This document shows, piece by piece, positions 1 to 8,280 of a stretch of 54,590 nt of DNA. The position numbers were made by a program, and so were the translations under genes. The notes under the pieces are model-generated. The model ran no database searches. It was not told where the DNA came from and saw only the letters and a list, made by a program, of their open reading frames with translations. The stretch is from Acinetobacter lwoffii (GTDB lineage: Bacteria > Pseudomonadota > Gammaproteobacteria > Pseudomonadales > Moraxellaceae), in assembly GCF_024129355.1 (NCBI RefSeq), contig NZ_JAMXXP010000020.1, positions 1 through 54,590 on the forward strand. Reading direction: 5' to 3'. The first letter of the stretch is position 1. Each line of letters begins with the position of its first letter.

Positions 1-409
1 CTTCCTGCGCACGAATACAGCCGGCAAAATAACGGAAATGGTCAATAGCCAGCGGAATATCGGCAGCCAGCGTTTCACGGATCGGTTTGCCATTGTCCCA
101 GGTTTCTGCCACAGCCAACATTTCCAGATTTTGTTCCAGACGGTCGGCAATTTTCAACAGAATATTGGAGCGGGTGGTCGGTGATGACTGGTTCCATTGT
201 TTTTTGGCTTTGTGTGCTGCATCAAGTGCCAATTCAATGTCTTCTGCAGAAGAACGCGGAACCTTGGTAAAGACTTTGCCATCTACCGGAGAGAGATTGT
301 CAAAGTATTCGCCTTTAACCGGAGCGGCCCATTCGCCGCCAATAAAATTCTCGTATTGTGTTTTAAATTGGATTTTTGAACCGTCAGTATTGGGGTCTGC
401 ATAACGCAT
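1..409 (-). CDS. Aldehyde dehydrogenase (ExaC/AcoD-like), partial, 5' end only
   Basis: This reverse-strand frame begins with ATG at 409 behind an AGGAAT ribosome-binding site and runs off the left edge of the window, so only about 136 N-terminal residues are visible. They start MRYADPNTDG and include YENFIGGEW, NLSPVDGKVF and AETWDNGKPIRET, which are typical of the N-terminal NAD-binding part of the ExaC/AcoD group of acetaldehyde dehydrogenases. The family oxidises acetaldehyde and other short aldehydes to acids with NAD, usually during ethanol or acetoin use. The catalytic Cys and Glu lie beyond the window and could not be checked. The family call is firm; the exact substrate is inferred. 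Confidence 0.88.
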   Translation of the reverse strand, partial: MRYADPNTDGSKIQFKTQYENFIGGEWAAPVKGEYFDNLSPVDGKVFTKVPRSSAEDIELALDAAHKAKKQWNQSSPTTRSNILLKIADRLEQNLEMLAVAETWDNGKPIRETLAADIPLAIDHFRYFAGCIRAQE

Positions 410-710
410 AATCTATTCCTTTATATGATTGTTAGTGGTGCAGGTCGAGCGCATGTTGCCGATCAAAAAATATAGGCGATTCTGCATTCAGCTCTACTAT
501 AAAGAGGGAAAAAGACGGGCGGTTGTTTGTTTACAGGCTTGCTACAAAAGACAATATTTGGAGACAAGCAGTAGAAGAATAAAAGTTATAAATTCTCAAG
601 TCTTAAATTTAAAAACAAGGGTTTATAGCACTTATAAACCATCGAAAAATTGGCATATTTTTAATGCGCTTGATTACATTTAGACCTAGTCAGGATTTAA
701 AAGAAGCCAA
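410..710. other. Intergenic region without a supported gene
   Basis: This stretch holds the upstream region of the reverse-strand aldehyde dehydrogenase. It becomes AT-rich towards 600-700. An 84-codon forward frame (429-683) has no recognisable domain and no ribosome-binding site, so I do not call it. No clear sigma-70 or sigma-54 promoter for the dehydrogenase could be fixed by eye. Confidence 0.5.
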
Positions 711-750
711 GCAGGAGAAATGAGGGTAAGTTTCATTTCTCCTCGCTGCT
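711..750 (-). terminator. Stem-loop terminator after the hydrolase gene
   Basis: An 11-bp perfect inverted repeat (AGGAGAAATGA at 713-723 with its complement at 733-743, 9-nt loop) lies just past the stop of the reverse-strand hydrolase. On that strand it is followed by a T-rich stretch (TTCTTTT) a few bases later. This fits a moderate intrinsic terminator. Confidence 0.6.
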
Positions 751-763
751 TTATTTAAAGTGT

Positions 764-1726
764 TTAAAGGCCTTGGTCATGCAGCCACTGAAACAGTTGC
801 TGATAAACCTGCTTACGCACAGATTGCTCTGAAAGTACCAGATCATGTAAACCGTTCTGGATACTTTGAACAGTGACATCGCCTTTAATTTTTTTGGCAT
901 ATTTTTGAATGTCTTTAATGCCTAAAATTACATCGCTGCTCTGTGCGGCTTTGCCCCATTTTTTAGGGTATAAGGTCTGATGCGAATGCATGATGAGTAC
1001 CGGAACATCGAGCTGAACACCGCGATGAATTTCCTTCTGTGCCTCATGAATGGCACGAATAAAACTGATCCGAACCATCGGATAGCGGGTCTTTTTCCAG
1101 TCCAGACTGAAGTCCCATTCGCCTTTTAAATCCTTATGCAGGCTGGTGGCATACCACTTGTTCAGCTCGCTTGGAAATTTAAGATTGGGAAAAATTTTGG
1201 CCAGTCTGCTCAGTTGCGGAATGCCAAGCGCACGTTTAATCGGATTCATATTGAAGTCATAAAATGGACTGTTGACCCAAAGTGCTTTAATTAAAGAATG
1301 CTGCGGATGATGTGCCGCATACAAGGTCGTGGTCAGGCCGCCGGTAGAATGACCACAGAGCAGGGCAGCATCGTGACCCTCGGCTGCTATAATGTCGAGT
1401 GCCTGGGTAATTTCTGCATCATATTCAGCAAGGTCATACACGTTATAATATTTTTGATGCGGCAGAATCGAACGGCCGTATTTTCTCAAATCCAGCGCAT
1501 AAAAATCAAAACCATGCTGATTAAAGCGCTCTGCCATTTCGGTCTGAAAAAAATAATCGATAAAGCCGTGAATATATAGAACTGCTTTTTTTGTAGGTTG
1601 GGCTGCTTTTTTACGGATCAGGGTTGCTACGACTTTGCCCTCATAATCATCGGGAAAGTTTAAGGTCGCTTGCTCATAACCTGTCCCCAAAATATCGGGC
1701 TGATAAAGCGGTTGCAGTTCACTCAT
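764..1726 (-). CDS. Alpha/beta hydrolase (serine hydrolase, Hydrolase_4 / monoglyceride-lipase-like)
   Basis: A 320-residue protein with no signal peptide, so probably cytoplasmic. The nucleophile elbow GHSTGG (residues 125-130, Ser127) is clear. Asp265 (in AQSSDVIL) and His294 (in NGLHDLV) sit where the rest of a catalytic triad should be, and YIHGF at 51-55 is the usual oxyanion-hole segment. The fold and triad match the Hydrolase_4/serine aminopeptidase S33-like group, which includes lysophospholipases and monoacylglycerol lipases. The natural substrate cannot be read from the sequence. It stands alone, divergent from the malic enzyme gene, and ends at a hairpin terminator. Confidence 0.85.
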   Translation of the reverse strand: MSELQPLYQPDILGTGYEQATLNFPDDYEGKVVATLIRKKAAQPTKKAVLYIHGFIDYFFQTEMAERFNQHGFDFYALDLRKYGRSILPHQKYYNVYDLAEYDAEITQALDIIAAEGHDAALLCGHSTGGLTTTLYAAHHPQHSLIKALWVNSPFYDFNMNPIKRALGIPQLSRLAKIFPNLKFPSELNKWYATSLHKDLKGEWDFSLDWKKTRYPMVRISFIRAIHEAQKEIHRGVQLDVPVLIMHSHQTLYPKKWGKAAQSSDVILGIKDIQKYAKKIKGDVTVQSIQNGLHDLVLSEQSVRKQVYQQLFQWLHDQGL

Positions 1727-2019
1727 TGTTATACTCGTTGGTCTTATTAAATTTATGCTTTATCCTTGATGAGCTGAGGTTTTTTGTCAAACAGATCTTG
1801 CTGCCGATTTAAATTAAAAATACGAATAGGGATTAATTTTAGAAACCGTCCAAAACCTAGGCTGAAAATGAGTGTTATCAGATTATAAAATCCTGCTACA
1901 AGTATTATAAATTTGCTAAATGACCTAACAGCTTAAAATCAGGCTAAGCTATATAAAATAAACAAAGTGATGTGACTATTTTGGCAGAACTGCCGAAGAT
2001 TGATTAGATGAGTTAAATA

Positions 2020-3720
2020 ATGCCCAGAGAAAATTTGAACAGTAAACGCCCTTTATATATTCCTTATGCTGGAAATACTCTGCTAGAACTCCCACTACTC
2101 AATAAAGGCTCTGCATTTTCTGAAGAAGAGCGTAGAAGCTTTAACTTGCATGGCTTGATTCCTCATGTCACCGAGACGATTGAAGAACAAAGTCAGCGTT
2201 CTTATCAGCAGTATTGTGCTTTTAGCAGTGATATTAACAAGCATATTTATTTGCGGAATATTCAGGATACCAATGAGACCCTGTTTTACCATCTGATTGA
2301 AAATCACCTCAGTGAGATGATGCCGATTATCTATACCCCGACTGTGGGTGAGGCATGTCAGCGCTTTTCTGATATTTATCGCCGTCATCGTGGGATCTTT
2401 ATTTCCTATCCTGACCGTGATCAGATCGACCAGATTATTCACAATATCAATAAAAAGAACGTGAAAGTGATTGTGATTACAGATGGTGAGCGCATTTTGG
2501 GTCTTGGAGATCAAGGCATCGGTGGTATGGGGATTCCCATTGGAAAACTGGCACTCTACACCGCATGTGGCGGGATCAGTCCGGCCTATACCTTACCGAT
2601 TACTCTTGATGTCGGTACCAATAATCAGCAGTTGTTAAATGACCCGATTTATATGGGCTGGCGTGAACCACGAATCAGCGGCGATGAATACTATGCTTTT
2701 GTCGAGACGGTGATTCGGGCGATTCAACAGCGCTGGCCAGATGCCTTAATTCAGTTTGAAGACTTTGCACAGAAAAATGCCATGCCTTTGCTGGAAAAAT
2801 ATCGTGATCGAATCTGTTGTTTTAATGATGATATTCAGGGCACCGCAGCAGTGTCTGTCGGCAGCCTGATTGCTGCTTCGCGTGCAGCAGGTAAACAGCT
2901 CAAAGATCAGGTGGTTACTTTCCTGGGTGCTGGTTCAGCTGGTTGCGGGATTGCAGAACAGATCATTAAGCAAATGGTTGCTGAGGGTTTAAGTGATGCT
3001 GAAGCGCGTGCACGCGTATTTATGGTCGACCGCTTTGGCCTGATCACTGAAAATCAGCCGAATTTATTGGATTTCCAGCGCAAACTGGCACAGCCTCTTG
3101 AAAATGTAGAAAGCTGGGCAGATGCAGAGAGCATGATTTCTCTGCTAGATGTAGTTAAGCGTGCCAAACCGACGGTATTGATTGGTGTATCTGGACAGCC
3201 GGGTTTATTCACTCAGGAAGTGATTGAAGCCATGGCTGAAAATAGTGTACAACCGATTATTTTCCCTTTATCCAACCCGACTTCCCGCGTAGAAGCTGTT
3301 CCGGCAGATATCTTGCAATGGACCAATGGCAGAGCATTGATTGCGACGGGTAGCCCATTTGCACCAGTGAATTATCAGGGGCAGATTCATCATATTTCAC
3401 AATGCAATAACTCTTATATCTTTCCGGGCATTGGTTTGGGTGTAGTTGCTTCAGGTGCAAAACGTGTCACGGATAATATGCTGATGGCCTCGAGTAATGC
3501 CTTGGCGGACTGTTCTCCGAAACTGAAAGATCCTCAGGCAGATTTATTGCCGAATCTGGATTGTTTACAGTCAATTTCGAAGCAGATTGCCTTAAAAGTG
3601 GCACTTGCTGCGATTGAAGACGGAGTAGCACCGAAAGTCAGTGTAGAAGAATTGCAGCTAGCAATAGAGCATAATTTCTGGACACCGCAATACCGTGATT
3701 ATCAGCGAATTACCTTTTAA
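2020..3720 (+). CDS. maeA: NAD-dependent malic enzyme
   Basis: A 566-residue protein of the length usual for the large NAD malic enzymes (SfcA/MaeA), which decarboxylate malate to pyruvate while making NADH. Visible family signatures are the N-terminal LHGLIPH segment, YTPTVGEAC, the malate/metal-site segments [11 protein letters not shown] and [10 protein letters not shown], the dinucleotide-binding [10 protein letters not shown], and IFPLSNPTS. It acts in the cytoplasm linking the TCA cycle to pyruvate, important during growth on acids. The gene is monocistronic, divergent from the hydrolase, and followed by an intrinsic terminator. The upstream gap is AT-rich; I saw no promoter strong enough to list. 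Cofactor preference for NAD rather than NADP is inferred from the family. Confidence 0.95.
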   Translation: MPRENLNSKRPLYIPYAGNTLLELPLLNKGSAFSEEERRSFNLHGLIPHVTETIEEQSQRSYQQYCAFSSDINKHIYLRNIQDTNETLFYHLIENHLSEMMPIIYTPTVGEACQRFSDIYRRHRGIFISYPDRDQIDQIIHNINKKNVKVIVITDGERILGLGDQGIGGMGIPIGKLALYTACGGISPAYTLPITLDVGTNNQQLLNDPIYMGWREPRISGDEYYAFVETVIRAIQQRWPDALIQFEDFAQKNAMPLLEKYRDRICCFNDDIQGTAAVSVGSLIAASRAAGKQLKDQVVTFLGAGSAGCGIAEQIIKQMVAEGLSDAEARARVFMVDRFGLITENQPNLLDFQRKLAQPLENVESWADAESMISLLDVVKRAKPTVLIGVSGQPGLFTQEVIEAMAENSVQPIIFPLSNPTSRVEAVPADILQWTNGRALIATGSPFAPVNYQGQIHHISQCNNSYIFPGIGLGVVASGAKRVTDNMLMASSNALADCSPKLKDPQADLLPNLDCLQSISKQIALKVALAAIEDGVAPKVSVEELQLAIEHNFWTPQYRDYQRITF

Positions 3721-3798
3721 TTGTATTGAAGATGGATTCTTATCATCGCTAGTTTTTTTGCGCTAGCCTGCTTTCATCTGATTCATTGATGGAATATC

Positions 3799-3832
3799 AA
3801 AAAGCCCTGATCTTTTGATGAGGGCTTTTTTA
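3799..3832 (+). terminator. Intrinsic terminator of malic enzyme gene
   Basis: The 9-bp stem AAAAGCCCT / AGGGCTTTT is followed by a T-run, about 80 bases after the maeA stop. The loop region contains a small inner ATC/GAT pairing. Confidence 0.85.
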
Positions 3833-3950
3833 TTGCCGTAGGGGGGGTACTATGGTCACATCTTGGTTATAAAATCAGAAAGTACTTTAAGAATTTGTTA
3901 TTGAGTGAAACAAAAATGAAAGGATCATTTAAAAAAATAACATCAACATA

Positions 3951-3984
3951 AAAAAAGCCCCGATCTTTCGATCAGGGCTTTTTT
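3951..3984 (-). terminator. Intrinsic terminator of the tRNA-Gly pair
   Basis: GCCC (3957-3960) pairs with GGGC (3975-3978), and inside it GATC pairs with GATC around a four-base loop. The stem is flanked by A6 and T6, so it can work in both directions. It lies directly beyond the 3' end of the reverse-strand tRNA genes and is their likely terminator. Confidence 0.8.
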
Positions 3985-3990
3985 AGAATC

Positions 3991-4066
3991 TGGAGCGGGA
4001 AAGGAGACTCGAACTCCCGACCCCAACCTTGGCAAGGTTATGCTCTACCAACTGAGCTATTCCCGC
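3991..4066 (-). tRNA. tRNA-Gly (anticodon GCC), CCA encoded
   Basis: The reverse strand gives a full cloverleaf of 76 bases. The acceptor stem is GCGGGAA with TTCCCGC. The D arm has AGTTGGTAGA, the anticodon loop is TTGCCAA (anticodon GCC), and the T arm carries TTCGAGT. The 3' end is T followed by encoded CCA. It is the second gene of a two-gene unit read from right to left, 48 bases after an identical copy. Confidence 0.96.
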
Positions 4067-4114
4067 GGAGTCTATAAAGTTTTTTAAATGAAAAAACTAA
4101 ATGAAAAAATTTTG

Positions 4115-4187
4115 AGCGGGAAAGGAGACTCGAACTCCCGACCCCAACCTTGGCAAGGTTATGCTCTACCAACTGAGCTATTCCCGC
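4115..4187 (-). tRNA. tRNA-Gly (anticodon GCC), second copy without encoded CCA
   Basis: All bases from the first acceptor base to the discriminator match the neighbouring tRNA-Gly. Here the discriminator is followed by CAA instead of CCA, so the CCA tail would have to be added after transcription by tRNA nucleotidyltransferase. It is the promoter-proximal copy of the pair. The identical bodies suggest a recent tandem duplication or gene conversion. Confidence 0.95.
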
Positions 4188-4196
4188 ATGCCGTGT

Positions 4197-4224
4197 ATAA
4201 TACAGCATGCAAAAATGTGGTCAA
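4197..4224 (-). promoter_or_regulatory. Promoter of the tRNA-Gly pair
   Basis: On the reverse strand TTGACC (-35, 4219-4224) and TATTAT (-10, 4197-4202) are separated by 16 bases and end 9 bases before the first tRNA. Both hexamers are close to the sigma-70 consensus, as expected for a stable-RNA gene. Confidence 0.8.
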
Positions 4225-4420
4225 CACCTTTGTTAAAAATCTTGCATCAATTGCATAAAATAAAAGCAAAATGCTGTAGATTAGACAATAAATAACCAAT
4301 ATTCATATAGAAATCAATGAAATTTCACCACAATCAACGGATTGCACCTGAACAGATTACCGAAATACTCGGCAGAACAAGGTATACTGGGATTATATTT
4401 TTGAAGATTGGAGTCAGGCC

Positions 4421-4729
4421 ATGAGCTTAGAACAACAACTGAAAGATCGTTTGGCGCAATTAGCCCCAACCCATTTGGAAGTGGTGAATGAATCTTCGGG
4501 TCATGGCGGTTATTTTCCGGGAAAAGAATCGCATTTTAAAACCGTGATTGTGAGTCAGGTTTTTGAGGGTTTACGTCCAGTCCAGCGTCATCAGAAAGTT
4601 TATGCTGCTGCGGGTGATTTGCTGTCAAAAGACAAGATTCATGCGCTGGCCATTCATGCATTTTTGCCTGAAGAATGGGCAGGTCAGGACACCACCAGCC
4701 CTGCTTGTGCACACGCACCAAAAAACTAA
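4421..4729 (+). CDS. BolA family protein
   Basis: A 102-residue BolA-like protein. The core VVNESSGHGGYFPGKESHFKTVIVS and the motif QRHQKVYAAAGDLL match the BolA class II fold, and IHALAIHAFLPEEW is the usual C-terminal helix and strand. BolA proteins act in the cytoplasm, often with monothiol glutaredoxins, in iron-sulphur handling and stress-related morphology. The conserved His in FK/RHQ is present. Starting at ATG 4421 gives the normal length. The next gene begins nine bases after the stop, so the two are probably co-transcribed. Whether it is BolA proper or a YrbA/IbaG-type paralogue cannot be decided here; the length is closer to BolA. Confidence 0.9.
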   Translation: MSLEQQLKDRLAQLAPTHLEVVNESSGHGGYFPGKESHFKTVIVSQVFEGLRPVQRHQKVYAAAGDLLSKDKIHALAIHAFLPEEWAGQDTTSPACAHAPKN

Positions 4730-4738
4730 GAGGACATG

Positions 4739-5131
4739 ATGGAAACCCAACTTTTAGTCAAGATTATTCATATGTCGGCAGCAGGACTGGCGATTGTCAC
4801 CATTCTTGCCCGTGCCTTCACCTTGTTTGTCGGTACACAAGGGAATTTACCTAATCCGGTGGCACGTACAGCGCTCGTGGCCTTACAGCATTTAGCCATC
4901 ACGGTAATTGCACTGACCGGTATTATGTCGCTCGTCCTCAAAGACTTTGATGTACAGCCTTGGTTTTATGCCAAAGTCATTTTATTTTTGGTACTGGTGT
5001 CCTCGTTAGGCAAAGCCTATAAAAAAGATGATTCTATCTTGCTATCGCAGCGTCGGGCTGGCTTAGTTATTGCTGTAGTTTCGTTGGTGTCTATTCTGGC
5101 TTTGGTAATGATCAAGCCGAATTTTGGCTAA
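4739..5131 (+). CDS. SirB2-like integral membrane protein
   Basis: About 130 residues with four predicted membrane helices (approx. 5-27, 43-64, 73-90 and 104-125). The pattern of helices with LQHLAITVIALTG and WFYAKVILFLVLVSSLGKAYKK resembles SirB2/invasion-expression up-regulator family proteins, whose biochemical role is not established. Two adjacent ATGs are possible (4736 and 4739). The AGAGGA ribosome-binding site ends at 4734, only one base before the first ATG, so I prefer the second. It directly follows bolA and probably shares its transcript. Family assignment is moderate. Confidence 0.72.
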   Translation: METQLLVKIIHMSAAGLAIVTILARAFTLFVGTQGNLPNPVARTALVALQHLAITVIALTGIMSLVLKDFDVQPWFYAKVILFLVLVSSLGKAYKKDDSILLSQRRAGLVIAVVSLVSILALVMIKPNFG

Positions 5132-5138
5132 AAGCAAG

Positions 5139-5164
5139 CTGGCTGTGATGATCAGCACAGCCAG
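5139..5164 (+). other. Perfect inverted repeat between the SirB2-like gene and parA-like gene
   Basis: CTGGCTGTG (5139-5147) and its exact complement (5156-5164) enclose an 8-base spacer just after the SirB2-like stop. No T-run follows, so it is either a weak terminator or another RNA or DNA structure. Confidence 0.55.
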
Positions 5165-5226
5165 TCCATGCAAATAATTAAAAAATACAAATGTGGTAAA
5201 AGTAATTAAAAATGTGAGGAGGGGAC

Positions 5227-6063
5227 ATGCGTACACGTGTGGTATTTAATCAAAAGGGTGGGGTAGGCAAGTCGAGTATTACTGTCAATCTGGCAGCAAT
5301 CAGTGCACATCAGGGCTTAAAAACCTTATTGATTGACCTGGATCCGCAGGCCAACTCTAGCCAGTATGTGCTGGGCGATGATGCGACGTATTCTAGTGAC
5401 AAGCCGGCACTCGAACCAAATATAGAAAACTATTTTGAAGATGTACTCGGTAATCAGCAAAGCAAGGGCCTACTCGGCAATGCGATTGGCTCGATTTTAA
5501 AAAGTCGTAGCAAAGGCTTGGAAAGTTATGTGCATCAATCCTCTTTTAAACATCTGGATGTCATTCCGGCTAGTCCAACGCTGGGTGCATTGGCCCATGC
5601 ACTGGAGTCCAAGCACAAGATTTATAAGCTACGAGATGCCTTGCAACAACTGTCGGGGCATTATGACCGGGTATTTATTGATACACCGCCTGCATTCAAT
5701 TTCTTTACCCTCTCTGCTCTCATTGCGGCGAACCGCGTGCTGATTCCATTTGACTGTGATGTATTTTCTAAACGTGCCCTACAGACCCTGATTGAAAATG
5801 TCATTGAAACCCAGGATGACCATAATGAAGGGCTGGAAATCGAAGGGATTGTCGTGAACCAGTTTCAGGCACAGGCCAAATTACCGCGTGAAGTGGTACA
5901 GCAACTCAAAGATGAAGGGTTGCCGGTCCTCGACAGTATGTTGCCACCGTCAATCTTGATGAAAGAATCTCATCAGAAAAATCTGCCTTTGATTTATTTG
6001 GCTACTGATCATAAATTGACTCAGGCGTATCAATCGTTGTTCAATGAGATAGAGCAGAATTAA
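5227..6063 (+). CDS. ParA/MinD-type partitioning ATPase, orphan (no parB beside it)
   Basis: A 278-residue P-loop ATPase. The deviant Walker A motif KGGVGKSS (residues 10-17, signature Lys10 and Lys15) opens the protein, followed by the Walker A' segment LLIDLDPQAN and the Walker B region VFIDTPP. ParA proteins bind ATP, dimerise on DNA or a membrane, and position cargo such as chromosomes, plasmids or protein clusters. A strong GAGGAGGGG ribosome-binding site precedes ATG 5227. No parB gene is adjacent; the next gene, 13 bases on, encodes a lipoprotein. Chromosomal ParA normally pairs with ParB near rsmG/mnmG, so this is likely a second, orphan ParA. Its cargo is unknown. Confidence 0.88.
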   Translation: MRTRVVFNQKGGVGKSSITVNLAAISAHQGLKTLLIDLDPQANSSQYVLGDDATYSSDKPALEPNIENYFEDVLGNQQSKGLLGNAIGSILKSRSKGLESYVHQSSFKHLDVIPASPTLGALAHALESKHKIYKLRDALQQLSGHYDRVFIDTPPAFNFFTLSALIAANRVLIPFDCDVFSKRALQTLIENVIETQDDHNEGLEIEGIVVNQFQAQAKLPREVVQQLKDEGLPVLDSMLPPSILMKESHQKNLPLIYLATDHKLTQAYQSLFNEIEQN

Positions 6064-6076
6064 GATCGAGTTAGCT

Positions 6077-6469
6077 ATGAAACTTGTGAAAATAAGCCTG
6101 AGTATTGCTGCACTTGCATTACTGAGTGCCTGTGCAACGCCGGTAAAACCGACTTATGTGTCGCCAACCCTCTATCAGACCTTGGGTTGTTCGCAACTAC
6201 AGGGTGAATATAACCGTATTCAGCAGTATATCGACAATGGCGTTGAGCCACCGAAACGTACTGGCGTCGGTGTGGGCGTTGGTCTTGGTGGTGGCTGGGG
6301 CAGTCGCGGTGGTTGGGGTATTGGCCCGAGTGTTTCGGTCAATATGGGACAGTCATCCGATACCAAAAGAACCGAACTGGCACGGCTTTTAGGCGAGCAG
6401 GAAGCGATTGTACAGGCCGCGCGTTATAAGAACTGTCCGATCATCGTTCAGCAGGCGACGCCTAAATAA
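6077..6469 (+). CDS. Small glycine-rich lipoprotein of unknown function
   Basis: A 130-residue protein with a lipoprotein signal: basic start, hydrophobic run, and lipobox LLSAC with Cys19 as the predicted lipidated residue. Residue 20 is Ala, which would favour outer-membrane sorting. A central segment (about 62-90) alternates Gly with Val, Trp and Ser (GVGVGVGLGGGWGSRGGWG), and two further Cys residues (in LGCSQ and KNCPI) could form a disulphide. I do not recognise a family with a known function. It lies 13 bases after the ParA-like gene and ends at an intrinsic terminator, so the two form a probable operon. Confidence 0.8.
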   Translation: MKLVKISLSIAALALLSACATPVKPTYVSPTLYQTLGCSQLQGEYNRIQQYIDNGVEPPKRTGVGVGVGLGGGWGSRGGWGIGPSVSVNMGQSSDTKRTELARLLGEQEAIVQAARYKNCPIIVQQATPK

Positions 6470-6491
6470 ATCATTCAACATTAAACGGATA

Positions 6492-6518
6492 AATGCTGAC
6501 TTTAGGTCGGCATTTTTT
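6492..6518 (+). terminator. Intrinsic terminator after the lipoprotein gene
   Basis: AATGCTGAC (6492-6500) pairs with GTCGGCATT (6506-6514) with one G-T pair, followed by a run of six T. Confidence 0.8.
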
Positions 6519-6666
6519 ATTGTTTTCATCAAGAATAGGGCAGTTTAAATTAAGATAAAACTCACGGGAAATTGACCAGAGTGTATATAAATCTGAAATT
6601 TATAAGCTTGTTATCCCACTCCCATATTGATTAAGCTACAACCTTGGCCCGGAAAAGTTCATTGCG

Positions 6667-7260
6667 ATGATTGAAAATTGGTTATTTGTTTTAGGACTCA
6701 TTGCTGTGTTGATGGTTCCAGGGCCCGCCAATGCCTTGGTGGCCAGCTCTGCTCATCAGCAGGGGCAGGCTAAAACCAGTCTCTATCTTCCTGCCATTTT
6801 GCTCGGCTATTTTTATGCCATTAATGTTTGGGCCTTGTTGATTCATCTGGCGTCACCGATCTGGCCAAACTTTAAAGGCTTGGTCTATGTACTGAGTACC
6901 ATCTGTGTGGGCTGGATGACCTTGCATTTATATAAGGCTCAGCAGTTAGAACGTTACAGCAAAAACCATCCGCAGATACGTCCCTGGCAAATGTTTACAA
7001 CTACCCTAAAAAATCCTAAAGCAGCATTGTTGGCCTCCGGGATTTTACCGATGGAAACCTGGCAAAGCCCGACCAACTTCGTTCTGGTTTTTGCTGCCTT
7101 TAGCTTGAGTACCGTTCCAGTCGGGATTTTCTGGATGGTCTTTGGTCAGGCCATATTGACCAGTCCATCTGAAAAAATAAAAGCCGGCCTCATTTATAAA
7201 GGCGCGGCTTTATTTGTCCTGCTTTGTCTGATCCCACTCCTGATCAGGCTATGGGATTAA
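6667..7260 (+). CDS. LysE/RhtB-family amino-acid exporter
   Basis: A 197-residue, very hydrophobic protein with about six membrane helices. The family motif VPGPANALV lies near residue 17-25 in the first helix, and the segment FTTTLKNPKAALL before the fourth helix is the conserved LysE motif. Members export amino acids or related small molecules across the inner membrane by proton antiport; the substrate is not predictable. The ribosome-binding site in front of ATG 6667 is weak (GGAAAAG). It is convergent with dedA and stands as a single gene. Confidence 0.82.
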   Translation: MIENWLFVLGLIAVLMVPGPANALVASSAHQQGQAKTSLYLPAILLGYFYAINVWALLIHLASPIWPNFKGLVYVLSTICVGWMTLHLYKAQQLERYSKNHPQIRPWQMFTTTLKNPKAALLASGILPMETWQSPTNFVLVFAAFSLSTVPVGIFWMVFGQAILTSPSEKIKAGLIYKGAALFVLLCLIPLLIRLWD

Positions 7261-7288
7261 ACGCACAGGCTGTAAAAAATCTTAATCT

Positions 7289-7318
7289 AAACAGTTCTTA
7301 AGCTGTTTTACTTTTTTT
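7289..7318 (+). terminator. Short stem-loop with T-run after the LysE-family gene
   Basis: AAACAG (7289-7294) and CTGTTT (7303-7308) form a six-base stem, and seven T follow at 7312-7318. It overlaps the 3' end of the convergent dedA gene. Confidence 0.5.
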
Positions 7319-7936
7319 GAGCTTTTGTTGAATAAAGCCAATCACACCTGGCAATACACTTAAAATAATGATGCCAAAAATCAGATAGGTAAAGTTGTCT
7401 TTGACGATCGGCATATTGCCAAACATATAGCCCAAAATGACAAATGAGCCAATCCAGGCGAACGCACCCACCACATTATAGGTCAGGAAATATTTGTAAT
7501 TCATGCTGCCAGCACCGGCGACGAATGGTGCAAAGGTACGGGCAAAAGGAACAAAACGCGCAAAAATAATGGTCTTACCACCATGTCTGGCAAAGAATTG
7601 CTGAGTCGCCAATAAGTGTTTTTTATTGATAAAGCGCGATTCGATCTCGAAAACCCGAGGACCAATATATTTCCCAATATGATAATTCAAGGTGTCGCCC
7701 AATACTGCCGCCACAAACAAGAGTGGAATCAGCACCCATGGATCCATCGCACCAGTAGAGGCTGCCAGTGCACCTGCTGCAAATAGCAAGCTGTCGCCGG
7801 GCAGGAACGGCATCACCACCAGACCTGTTTCTACAAAGATAATCAGGAAAAGAATGGCATAAATCCAGATCCCGTAATTGGTGATAAATTCAAGCAAGTG
7901 ATCATCAACATGCAAGATAAAATCAATCAGTTCCAT
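7298..7936 (-). CDS. DedA family membrane protein
   Basis: A 212-residue inner-membrane protein of the DedA/SNARE-associated (VTT domain) family. Typical features are ETGLVVMPFLPGDSLLFAAGALA near residues 36-60, the GDTLNYHIG segment, and the basic, functionally important FARFVPFARTFAPFVAGAG around 125-143. DedA proteins are needed for membrane potential and cell division, and in several bacteria for polymyxin resistance; some act as scramblases recycling undecaprenyl phosphate or phosphatidylethanolamine. The start at 7936 gives standard length. It is convergent with the LysE-family gene, and the 340 bases upstream, shared with guaA, hold no other gene. Confidence 0.92.
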   Translation of the reverse strand: MELIDFILHVDDHLLEFITNYGIWIYAILFLIIFVETGLVVMPFLPGDSLLFAAGALAASTGAMDPWVLIPLLFVAAVLGDTLNYHIGKYIGPRVFEIESRFINKKHLLATQQFFARHGGKTIIFARFVPFARTFAPFVAGAGSMNYKYFLTYNVVGAFAWIGSFVILGYMFGNMPIVKDNFTYLIFGIIILSVLPGVIGFIQQKLKKSKTA

Positions 7937-8280
7937 GAGCCCAGTACAAGCAAAAGTGTGGTCAAATCCTAACAGCCCGGGGCATGAAAGTCAGTACCAG
8001 AAAGTAAAATAATTAGCGCTTCATCCATCTTCAATTGAGCCAAAATTTCTCTTACATATTATCTTCAGATTTTTATAAAAACAGGCTTAGTTGGATTAAA
8101 TCTTGGGCTTAAAAATATAAAAATGACAGACTAAGAAAGGCATCCGAAGGGATGCTTTGTTGTGCTAGAAATATAATGCAATCAACTAAATGTATACCTA
8201 ATGCGAATTGTGTGCTTAATGCGCTGAAAAATGTTAGAATACGGCGCTTATCTTTCGTTTGCCTTTCATAGTTGTTCGTC
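7937..8280. other. Intergenic region between dedA and guaA
   Basis: AT-rich divergent promoter region with no supported gene. A hairpin, GCATCC (8140-8145) with GGATGC (8150-8155) around a GAAG loop, lies midway. TAGAAT at 8235-8240 is a possible -10 element for guaA, but no good -35 is correctly spaced. The short reverse frame 8109-8291 overlaps the guaA start and has no domain. Confidence 0.5.

Noticed and set aside
429..683. 84-codon forward frame upstream of the aldehyde dehydrogenase
   Set aside because: No ribosome-binding site, no domain, basic and irregular composition, and it lies in the dehydrogenase promoter region.
3841..3847. Run of seven G as a possible phase-variation tract
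   Set aside because: It is intergenic, behind a terminator and not near a promoter or start codon, so no switching effect is apparent.
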